9,137 nucleotides of DNA. Source: CAYGWP01 sp964353455 (GTDB lineage Bacteria > Planctomycetota > Phycisphaerae > FEN-1346). Below the pieces are notes generated by a model that made no database searches, had not been told where the DNA came from, and saw only the letters and a list, made by a program, of their open reading frames with translations. This document shows, one piece after another, positions 1 through 5,025 of the stretch. The DNA is taken from positions 1-9,137 of the forward strand of contig CAYGWP010000230.1 in assembly GCA_964353455.1 (NCBI GenBank). The letters run 5' to 3'. The position numbers and the translations under genes were made by a program. Each line of letters starts with the position of its first letter. Position 1 is the stretch's first letter.

Positions 1-40
1 GCTTCACGAAGTCGCGCCGCGTGATCTTCCTTTCATCCAT
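1..40 (-). CDS. N-terminus of a Tat-exported protein (partial, runs off left edge)
   Basis: The reverse strand gives an ATG at 40 followed by codons for MDERKITRRDFVK, after which the window ends. The T-R-R-D-F-V-K stretch is a twin-arginine (Tat) export motif, almost the same as the TRREFVK of the gene immediately upstream. A GGAGAGG purine run lies 7 nt before the ATG. The start is only 16 nt after the TAG stop of the aldo/keto reductase gene, so the two are probably co-transcribed. Only 13 codons are visible, so the mature protein cannot be identified. Tat substrates are usually folded, often cofactor-bearing, enzymes. Confidence 0.75.
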   Translation of the reverse strand, partial: MDERKITRRDFVK

Positions 41-56
41 GCCCGTGCCTCTCCGC

Positions 57-1211
57 CTACACGTACTCCCAGTCCTTCAGCCACTGGTAATCGGCCGGCA
101 GTCGCGCCCACGCCTCGTCCATCGCCTTGTCGAGGGCGGCCTTCTCGGTCTTGTCGAGTTGGCGGGCCTCCTGGACGGCCTTGGCCACGTTATCGACCTG
201 GTGCGTGTTGATGAGGCCGGGAATAGGGGCCGTGATGGCCCCGCCGGCCAGGATATAGCGGATCGTGAGGCGGGCCTTCTGGTCATCTTCGGCGGCCGAC
301 GGGCTCGTAAGGGTGCTGTCGCCGGCGAAGAGCGAGTTCCCCGCGAACGGTTTGATGCCGAACACGCCCACCTGGTACTTCCGCACCGTCTCGAAGATGC
401 TGTCGGTCGGCAGTTCCTTCGTCTTGGCCGTGTACGGCGTGCAGAAGGAATCCACCACGTCCGGGTACTTCTCGATCATCCACTTGATGTGGTTCCGGTT
501 GTGCGATGAGAAGCCAGTGAAGCGGACCTTGCCGGATTTCTTGGCGGCCCTGAGGGCCTTCATCATCTCCTCGACCTCGGCCTCGGTGTGCTTGTCGGAC
601 TGCTCGTGCATCGTGATCCGCCAGAGGTCAACGTAGTCGAGGCCGCACTCCTTCATGCCCCAATCCAGGGTCTCGAGCAGCGCCTTCTCGGTGCGGCAGC
701 CGGCGCTGCGCATCTCCTTCTGATACCAGGAGCAGCCCAGGTACATCTTGTCGCGGCGGCCCTTGAGGGCGCGGCTGTAGGCCGTGACTTCCTGGATCGT
801 GCACGCATCAATATAATTGATTCCGACTTCCATGCAGCGGCTGAGGACCTCGTACCGGTTCTTCTGGAAAGCCGGGTCGTCGAGGTTTGCGGCCAGCCAG
901 TTCTTGGCGCCGTTGTCGGACCCGAGGGCCTTGTCGATGCGTTTCCAGTGCCCTCCCATGCAGACGGCCGAGACCATGAGGCCCGTCTTGCCCCACGGGC
1001 GGTACTCCATGTTCGCATTGTAGTTGAGGATCTTGCTCGTCGGCTGCTGTGCCGCCGGGGCCGCCTTGGCCGGCATTCCCGCCGGGGCAACCTTGGCCGG
1101 CACTCCCGCCGGGGCCGCGTGTGCCGCCGCTGCCGCCGCCGCAACCCCCGCCGCCGCCATGGCGCCGTCCTTCACGAATTCCCGCCGCGTGGTCTTGTTT
1201 GCTTCAGACAT
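57..1211 (-). CDS. Tat-exported aldo/keto reductase-like protein
   Basis: A 384-residue protein. Residues 1-32 form a Tat signal: TTRREFVK at 7-14, an Ala-rich hydrophobic stretch at 17-30 and an AHA-type cleavage region near 30-32. A low-complexity linker (about 33-57, APAG/PAK repeats) leads into an aldo/keto reductase barrel from about residue 68 (YRPWGKTGLMVSAVCMGG). Family traits include GINYIDA at 130-136, GLDYVDLW at 190-197 and a late IPGLINTHQVDNV segment. AKR enzymes reduce carbonyls with NAD(P)H through an Asp-Tyr-Lys-His tetrad. Here D135 and H202 look conserved, Y145 is a shifted candidate, and the usual Lys strand reads MYLGCSW without Lys. The activity is therefore uncertain and may not be a classical NADPH reductase. 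The start is set by AAAGGAG eight bases upstream and by the signal peptide; the open frame extends further but has no signal there. It probably has its own sigma70-like promoter and is co-transcribed with the Tat gene at 1-40. The call to the superfamily is firm; the substrate is unknown. Confidence 0.88.
   Translation of the reverse strand: MSEANKTTRREFVKDGAMAAAGVAAAAAAAHAAPAGVPAKVAPAGMPAKAAPAAQQPTSKILNYNANMEYRPWGKTGLMVSAVCMGGHWKRIDKALGSDNGAKNWLAANLDDPAFQKNRYEVLSRCMEVGINYIDACTIQEVTAYSRALKGRRDKMYLGCSWYQKEMRSAGCRTEKALLETLDWGMKECGLDYVDLWRITMHEQSDKHTEAEVEEMMKALRAAKKSGKVRFTGFSSHNRNHIKWMIEKYPDVVDSFCTPYTAKTKELPTDSIFETVRKYQVGVFGIKPFAGNSLFAGDSTLTSPSAAEDDQKARLTIRYILAGGAITAPIPGLINTHQVDNVAKAVQEARQLDKTEKAALDKAMDEAWARLPADYQWLKDWEYV
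1053..1114 (-). repeat. 27-bp tandem repeat encoding the Ala/Pro linker
   Basis: Two 27-bp units (1053-1079 and 1080-1106) match at 24 of 27 bases, and the first 8 bases of a third follow (1107-1114). They lie in frame in the aldo/keto reductase gene just after the signal peptide and encode 9-residue steps of the APAGVPAKV/APAGMPAKA kind. They look like a slippage-expanded flexible linker between export signal and catalytic domain. Confidence 0.85.
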
Positions 1212-1219
1212 GACCGATG

Positions 1220-1226
1220 CTCCTTT
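1220..1226 (-). promoter_or_regulatory. Ribosome binding site of the aldo/keto reductase gene
   Basis: AAAGGAG on the minus strand lies 8 nt before the ATG at 1211. It selects this start over the roughly 125 further codons of open frame upstream, and it agrees with the Tat signal beginning at this Met. Confidence 0.85.
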
Positions 1227-1240
1227 CGAGTGATTTGCCC

Positions 1241-1272
1241 CGCACTGCGGACCTCCCGCACTGCGGACCTCC
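1241..1272. repeat. Two perfect 16-bp tandem repeats in the 5' leader
   Basis: CGCACTGCGGACCTCC occurs twice with no gap (1241-1256 and 1257-1272); a degenerate CACACT follows. The pair starts 4 bp downstream of the predicted -10 hexamer, covers the expected transcription start and lies in the untranslated leader of the aldo/keto reductase gene. Each copy contains the dyad CCGCA-CTGCGG. It could be a regulator site or a chance duplication. Confidence 0.8.
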
Positions 1273-1275
1273 CAC

Positions 1276-1304
1276 ACTCTACACCGCGTTGCCGGCGGCG
1301 TCAA
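1276..1304 (-). promoter_or_regulatory. Sigma70-like promoter for the aldo/keto reductase gene
   Basis: On the minus strand TTGACG (1299-1304, 5 of 6 to TTGACA) is followed after exactly 17 bp by TAGAGT (1276-1281, 4 of 6 to TATAAT). Transcription would start near 1269 and give a leader of about 58 nt. It sits in the 116-bp gap after the pcm stop codon, which suggests the Tat genes need not depend on pcm transcription. Confidence 0.5.
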
Positions 1305-1327
1305 TATGCTATACGAGCGGCGCAGGG

Positions 1328-2137
1328 TCACCTTTGCGTGGGGTCTTTGCGGAGGAGTGGAACGAACCGGACGGGGATGAGGCGCTGGGTGCGGACCTGG
1401 CCGGCGGCATCCTTCTGGACAAGCGTCAGCCACTCCGTGCCGGAGGCGTCGGCCACGGGAACGATCATCCGCCCGCCGCCTTTCAGTTGCTCCAAGAGCG
1501 GCGGCGGAATCGCATCGACCGCGAAGGTCACCATGACAGCGTCGAACGGCGCCTCCTCGGACCACCCAACAAAACCGTCGCCGCACCGCGCATCGACCAC
1601 CGTGTAGCCGAGGCGCTTCAGGCGCGCGGCGGCCGCCTCGGCCAGGGGCTTGATGATCTCGATGGTATAAACATGCGTCGTGAGATGCGCGAGGACCGCA
1701 GCCTGGTACCCGGACCCCGTGCCCACCTCCAGGACCTTGTCGCCCGCTTTGAGTTTCAACCGGCTGGTCATCTCGGCCACGATGTACGGCTGCGAGATGG
1801 TCTGGCCGTGCCCGATGGGAAGCGGGTGGTCCTCGTAGGCGCTCGCCTCTTGCGCCGGCGGCACAAACTCGTGCCGCGGAACCGCCGCCATCACCCGGAG
1901 GACCGCCTCATCCGTGAGTCCGTACGAGCGGATGATGCGGACCATCTCGTCGCGCTCGCGCTGCCGGCCCGCCGCGGCTGGCGGCGTCCACCCTTCCGAC
2001 GGCCGAGCCGCCGGGACGGACGCGGAGGATGGCCCAGCCCGGTCGCCGTTCTCAATGCCGGGCGAACAGCCGGCCGCCGCCAGCATCGACGCCACGGCCG
2101 TCGCAAGTACAAGGCCCGGCGTAAGTATCGAACCCAT
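1328..2137 (-). CDS. pcm: Protein-L-isoaspartate O-methyltransferase with lipoprotein signal
   Basis: A 269-residue SAM-dependent methyltransferase that repairs isoaspartyl residues in damaged proteins. Pcm-family landmarks run in order: VPRHEFVP (86-93), the substrate-loop segment HGQTISQPYIVAEM (110-123), SAM motif I VLEVGTGSGYQAAVL (135-149), an acidic TIEI strand, CGDGFVG and GGGRMIVPV. The N-terminus is unusual for this normally cytosolic enzyme. Residues 1-24 read as a lipoprotein signal (hydrophobic stretch, then A-A-G-C with Cys24), followed by about 35 residues of Pro/Ala/Ser-rich linker, so the mature enzyme may be lipid-anchored in the envelope. The start at 2137 is supported by AGGAGG six bases upstream. 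An internal Met at residue 65 (1945) would give a cytosolic form but has only a weak ribosome site. The gene diverges from moaA and shows no functional tie to the Moco genes. Confidence 0.92.
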   Translation of the reverse strand: MGSILTPGLVLATAVASMLAAAGCSPGIENGDRAGPSSASVPAARPSEGWTPPAAAGRQRERDEMVRIIRSYGLTDEAVLRVMAAVPRHEFVPPAQEASAYEDHPLPIGHGQTISQPYIVAEMTSRLKLKAGDKVLEVGTGSGYQAAVLAHLTTHVYTIEIIKPLAEAAAARLKRLGYTVVDARCGDGFVGWSEEAPFDAVMVTFAVDAIPPPLLEQLKGGGRMIVPVADASGTEWLTLVQKDAAGQVRTQRLIPVRFVPLLRKDPTQR

Positions 2138-2143
2138 TGCTCG

Positions 2144-2149
2144 CCTCCT
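2144..2149 (-). promoter_or_regulatory. Ribosome binding site of pcm
   Basis: A full AGGAGG on the minus strand lies 6 nt before the ATG at 2137. It decides in favour of the start that includes the lipoprotein signal rather than the internal Met at 1945. Confidence 0.85.
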
Positions 2150-2204
2150 GCCGCCTGTGTGCCACGGCCGTCTCGCCGAGTCTTCAACTGCCCCGGCCAC
2201 CCAT

Positions 2205-2238
2205 ATTGTACCATCGCCTGCACGATCTTGGGCGTCAA
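2205..2238 (-). promoter_or_regulatory. Possible pcm promoter
   Basis: On the minus strand TACAAT (2205-2210, 5 of 6 to TATAAT) lies in the divergent region about 67 bp before the pcm start. A TTGACG at 2233-2238 is 22 bp upstream of it, too far for a normal sigma70 spacer, and the hexamer at 17 bp is poor. The -10 is plausible and the -35 assignment is weak. Confidence 0.3.
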
Positions 2239-2294
2239 GTCCTTGCGGAACCTGCCTTCGCCGGCGAGCGCCGCCGCAAGAAGAATGCCTTATG

Positions 2295-2323
2295 CTTGTG
2301 AAAGCATCGCGTGCGGCGTACAA
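2295..2323 (+). promoter_or_regulatory. Sigma70-like promoter for moaA
   Basis: TTGTGA (2295-2300, 4 of 6 to TTGACA), exactly 17 bp of spacer, then TACAAT (2318-2323, 5 of 6 to TATAAT). The expected start near 2330 leaves a leader of only about a dozen bases before the moaA ATG at 2342. This leaves no room for a Moco riboswitch and argues against an earlier moaA start. It probably also drives moaC and the genes downstream. Confidence 0.6.
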
Positions 2324-2341
2324 TTCCCCGCACGAGATGCC

Positions 2342-3316
2342 ATGAAGACACGCAATCCAAGTCCGGCCGTTTCGTTGCGGATCTCGGTCACCGACCGCTG
2401 CCAGTTCCGCTGCCGGTACTGCATGCCGCCGGACGGCGTGCCGCTGGCGCCGCACAAAGACATCCTCCGGTTCGAGGAAATCGTCGCCTTCGCCGCCGCC
2501 GTACACCGCCACTTCGGCCTCGCCAGGGTCCGCATCACCGGCGGCGAACCCTTGATCCGCCGCGGAATCGTGGGACTCGTTCAGGAACTGGCGCGGCTCG
2601 GCATCCCGGACCTCGCGCTCACCACGAACGCCGTGCGCCTGCCCGAGATGGCCGGCGACCTGCGGCTCGCGGGCCTCGCGCGGGTCAACATCAGCCTCGA
2701 CTCGCTTGACGCCGCCACTTATCGCCGGCTGACCTGCGGAGGGGAGTTGCCGCAGGCAGTTGCCGGCGTGGCTGCCGCGCGGCAGGCGGGCTTCGGCCCC
2801 GTCAAACTCAACATGGTTGTGATGCGCGGCTTGAACGAGGGCGAGGTCGTCGAGATGGCCCGATTCGGGATGGAGCGCGGCTGCGTAGTGCGGTTCCTGG
2901 AACTGATGCCGCTCGGCCCGGCGGCAGCGCATCATGACGAATGGTTCGTTCCATCGGCCGAGGTGCGAGACAGGCTCGCATCAGCGTTTGACCTTCGGCC
3001 CCTGACGCCGGAGCACACAAGTTCCAGCCGCAACTACGCCGCCGAGGATGCGGAAGGTCGGCGCGGCACAATCGGGTTCGTCTCGCCGTGCAGCGAGCCT
3101 TTCTGCCGCGACTGCCGCCGGCTGCGCCTCACCTCGACGGGGCGGCTCATCGGCTGCCTCGCCCAAGAGGCGGGGGCGGATGTGCGGGCCATCCTGCGCG
3201 GGCCGCGGCCGCTCGATGAAGCCCGCATCGCGGAGGCGGTCGAGCAGGCGCTGGGCGTCAAGCGCGGCGTGCGGCACTTCGCCGAGCGCCGGCTGATGGT
3301 CCGCATCGGCGGGTAG
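2342..3316 (+). CDS. moaA: GTP 3',8-cyclase MoaA (radical SAM)
   Basis: A 324-residue radical SAM enzyme, close to the usual length of about 330. It makes 3',8-cyclo-GTP from GTP, the first step of Moco synthesis. The N-terminal cluster motif is C20-x3-C24-x2-C27 in SVTDRCQFRCRYCMPP, with SAM-binding ITGGEPLIRRG (65-75) and NISLDSLDAATYRRL following. The second, substrate-binding 4Fe-4S cluster uses C255-x2-C258-x13-C272 (FCRDCRRLRLTSTGRLIGC). The protein ends in Gly-Gly, a C-terminal feature known to matter for MoaA activity. The start at 2342 puts SVTDRC at the usual distance from the N-terminus and just after a good promoter. The in-frame ATG at 2286 lies upstream of that promoter, and the much longer open frame is antisense to pcm. 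Ribosome-site match is weak. The moaC gene follows after 91 nt that hold an inverted palindromic repeat pair. Confidence 0.96.
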   Translation: MKTRNPSPAVSLRISVTDRCQFRCRYCMPPDGVPLAPHKDILRFEEIVAFAAAVHRHFGLARVRITGGEPLIRRGIVGLVQELARLGIPDLALTTNAVRLPEMAGDLRLAGLARVNISLDSLDAATYRRLTCGGELPQAVAGVAAARQAGFGPVKLNMVVMRGLNEGEVVEMARFGMERGCVVRFLELMPLGPAAAHHDEWFVPSAEVRDRLASAFDLRPLTPEHTSSSRNYAAEDAEGRRGTIGFVSPCSEPFCRDCRRLRLTSTGRLIGCLAQEAGADVRAILRGPRPLDEARIAEAVEQALGVKRGVRHFAERRLMVRIGG

Positions 3317-3318
3317 CC

Positions 3319-3389
3319 ACGTAGGCCGGGGCGCGCCCCGGCTTCCGGGCATAACGACAACGGCAGCCGGGGCGCGCCCCGGCCTACGT
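3319..3389. repeat. REPIN-like inverted palindrome pair, class 1 (moaA-moaC gap)
   Basis: Two copies of GTAG plus the perfect 18-bp palindrome GCCGGGGCGCGCCCCGGC face each other. The 25-bp outer arms (3319-3343 and 3365-3389) are perfect inverted repeats around a 21-nt loop. A GTAG head followed by a palindrome, with two units inverted, is the known architecture of REP elements and REPINs mobilised by RAYT transposases. The pair fills most of the 91-nt gap between moaA and moaC. In RNA it could form a long stem or two short ones. No T-run follows, so it is not a standard intrinsic terminator. The same unit recurs inside mobA at 5867-5943. Confidence 0.88.
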
Positions 3390-3407
3390 AACAAGGCAAC
3401 AAGAAAC

Positions 3408-3887
3408 ATGGCACGCAAGCCCAGGCTGAGCCACGTCGCCCCCGACGGGGCGCCTCGCATGGTGGATGTCGGCCCGAAGTCCGCCACGCGCCGCCGCGCC
3501 GTGGCCGAGGCCTGGGTCACGGTCGGCCGCGCCATCGCCGTGCGTCTGCGGCAGGATGGCGGGCTGGCGAAAGGAAACGTCCTTGAGGCCGCGCGCCTCG
3601 CGGGCATCATGGCCGCAAAGCAGACGCCAAACCTCATTCCCCTCTGCCATCCACTCGCGCTCGACTGGATCAACGTGCAGGCAAACCTTGAGGGCGGCCG
3701 CGTCCACATCCTCGCGGAAGCGGCCGCCGAGGGAAAGACCGGCGTCGAGATGGAGGCGATGACGGCCGCCGCCGTCGCCGCACTCACGGTCTATGACATG
3801 GTCAAGTCGGCCGGCAAGGCCGTCGAGATCGGCCCCCTCCGCCTCCTCGAAAAAAAAGGCGGCAAGTCCGGCCGCTGGAAACGCTGA
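3408..3887 (+). CDS. moaC: Cyclic pyranopterin monophosphate synthase MoaC
   Basis: A 159-residue protein of normal MoaC length. It converts 3',8-cyclo-GTP, the MoaA product, to cyclic pyranopterin monophosphate. Conserved blocks run in order: MVDVGPKSATRRRAVAEA (18-35), AAKQTPNLIPLCHPL (69-83, with His81), GKTGVEMEAMTAA (109-121), LTVYDMVKS (126-134, with catalytic-type Asp130 and Lys133) and the C-terminal KKGGKSGRWK. The start is the first ATG after the upstream palindrome pair. Only A/G-rich ACAAGAAAC precedes it, so the ribosome site is weak. The gene is in line with moaA and very likely in its transcript. Eight consecutive A bases (3850-3857) lie near the 3' end without breaking the frame. 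Confidence 0.96.
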   Translation: MARKPRLSHVAPDGAPRMVDVGPKSATRRRAVAEAWVTVGRAIAVRLRQDGGLAKGNVLEAARLAGIMAAKQTPNLIPLCHPLALDWINVQANLEGGRVHILAEAAAEGKTGVEMEAMTAAAVAALTVYDMVKSAGKAVEIGPLRLLEKKGGKSGRWKR

Positions 3888-3924
3888 ATTCAGAGATGCG
3901 GGTCTCCAGGGATCGCTGCCGTGA

Positions 3925-4000
3925 TGTAGGGTGGGTGCTTTGCACCCACGCGGACGCTTGTCGTGGCACTACCGCGTGGGTCCAGAGGACCCACCCTACA
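3925..4000. repeat. REPIN-like inverted palindrome pair, class 2 (moaC to MOSC-MogA gap)
   Basis: Two 28-bp GTAG-headed units face each other (3926-3953 and 3972-3999) around an 18-nt loop. The outer 12 bp (TGTAGGGTGGGT with its complement) and the inner ACCCACGCGG with its complement are perfect inverted repeats. Each unit is also a hairpin with an 8-bp stem and 3-nt loop: GTGGGTGC/GCACCCAC on the left and GTGGGTCC/GGACCCAC on the right. The two units differ in a stem pair but keep pairing. The sequence is unrelated to the class 1 palindrome, but the GTAG head and inverted pairing are shared. It occupies the middle of the 169-nt gap. The remaining bases of that gap show no clear promoter. 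Confidence 0.87.
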
Positions 4001-4045
4001 CGGCGATGCAGTTCCGGCGACAGCCTGTCCCGACCCGCCGCGCGC

Positions 4046-4050
4046 GGGAG
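4046..4050 (+). promoter_or_regulatory. Ribosome binding site of the MOSC-MogA gene
   Basis: GGGAG lies 6 nt before the ATG at 4057. It favours this start over in-frame ATGs at 4006 and 3931; the latter lies inside the palindromic repeat. Confidence 0.7.
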
Positions 4051-4056
4051 TATAAC

Positions 4057-5025
4057 ATGCCCCAAGTCGTAGCCATCTGCATAAGCGAGCGCAAAGGCGA
4101 GCGAAAGACGCCCGTCCCGCGGGCCGTCTTCCGCGCCGACCACGGCATCGAGGGCGATGCCCACGCCGGACCGTGGCACCGTCAGGTCAGCCTCCTTGCC
4201 GCCGAGGACATCGCCGAGGTCCGAAAGGCCCTCCCCGACATTGCCGCCGGCGCGTTCGCCGAGAACGTGATACTCTCCGGCATCCCCCTCGCCGGCATCG
4301 GCCTCGGGACGCAGATCCGCCTCGGCCGCAACGTCGTGCTGGCCGTCACGCAGATCGGCAAGGTCTGCCACGCTCCATGCGAGATCGCCCGCGCAACCGG
4401 CGACTGCATCATGCCGCGTACCGGCCTCTTCGCCCGCGTGGAAACCGGCGGCGAGGTCCGCTCTGGCGATGAGGCCCAGGTGATCGCCCTCGTGCCGCGC
4501 GACCGCATCCAGGCGGTCGTCCTCACGGCGAGCGACCGCTGCTCGCGCGGCGAGGCCGTGGACACCGCCGGACCGGCCGTCGTCCGGCGGCTCGAAGCAG
4601 GCATTAACGCCCATATCTACAAACTTGAAGTCGTCCCCGACGAGCGCGAACTCATCGCCCAGCGCCTCAGTCACTATGCCGACGGGCACTCCATCGACCT
4701 CGTCGTGACCGTCGGCGGAACCGGTTTCACCCCGCGCGACGTGACACCCGAAGCCACCCGGACGGTCGTCGAGCGCTTCACGCCCGGCATCGACGAGGCG
4801 ATGCGCGCCGCCTCGCTCGCCAGGACGCCGCACGCCATGCTCTCGCGCGGCTCATCCGGCATCTGCGGGGCGACGCTGATAGTAAACCTGCCCGGCTCCG
4901 AGCGCGCGGCCGTCGAGAACCTTGACGTCATCATCCCCGCCCTGCCGCACGCCATCGTGAAACTCCGCGGCGACCCGTCCGACTGCGGCCGGCCGCCCAC
5001 GCCGGGGGAACCCGATGCCCGCTGA
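4057..5025 (+). CDS. mogA: MOSC domain-MogA/MoaB fusion, molybdopterin adenylyltransferase
   Basis: A 322-residue two-domain protein. Residues 1 to about 145 are a MOSC domain: GIEGDAHAGPWHRQVSLLA (30-48), FAENVILSGIPL (67-78), TQIGKVCHAPCEIARATGDC (98-117) and PRTGLFARV (120-128), with candidate functional Cys104, Cys108 and Cys117. Residues from about 151 to 310 are a MogA/MoaB-type domain: VLTASDRCSRGEAVDTAGP (155-173), VVPDERELI and the molybdopterin-binding TVGGTGFTPRDVTPEAT (218-234), then a late LPGSERAAVENL. MogA activates molybdopterin by adenylylation before MoeA inserts molybdate. MOSC domains bind Moco or handle sulfur in MOCS3/YiiM-like proteins. Their fusion suggests the MOSC part acts on the same cofactor, but that role is inferred. 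The 3' end overlaps the MobB-MobA start by 11 nt, so the two are translationally coupled. Confidence 0.93.
   Translation: MPQVVAICISERKGERKTPVPRAVFRADHGIEGDAHAGPWHRQVSLLAAEDIAEVRKALPDIAAGAFAENVILSGIPLAGIGLGTQIRLGRNVVLAVTQIGKVCHAPCEIARATGDCIMPRTGLFARVETGGEVRSGDEAQVIALVPRDRIQAVVLTASDRCSRGEAVDTAGPAVVRRLEAGINAHIYKLEVVPDERELIAQRLSHYADGHSIDLVVTVGGTGFTPRDVTPEATRTVVERFTPGIDEAMRAASLARTPHAMLSRGSSGICGATLIVNLPGSERAAVENLDVIIPALPHAIVKLRGDPSDCGRPPTPGEPDAR

Noticed and set aside
588..1607. Plus-strand open frames over the aldo/keto reductase gene, and similar ones over moeA and formate dehydrogenase
   Set aside because: Their translations are Arg/Ala/Pro-rich with no recognisable motif, and the opposite strand carries well-conserved proteins.
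1217..2341. Long open frame upstream of and in frame with moaA
   Set aside because: It runs antisense through pcm, whose family motifs are clear, and it lies upstream of a good moaA promoter. It is open only because stop codons are rare in GC-rich sequence.
2138..2341. Moco riboswitch before moaA
   Set aside because: The predicted leader is only about a dozen bases and no structured aptamer-like segment lies between the promoter and the ATG.
3319..3389. Intrinsic terminator between moaA and moaC
   Set aside because: The stem is strong but no T-run follows in either direction, and the same element is translated inside mobA.
3850..3857. Eight-A run as a programmed slippage site in moaC
   Set aside because: The frame is intact, the run encodes the conserved EKKGGKSG end and slippage would only shorten or alter the last few residues; nothing suggests a second product.
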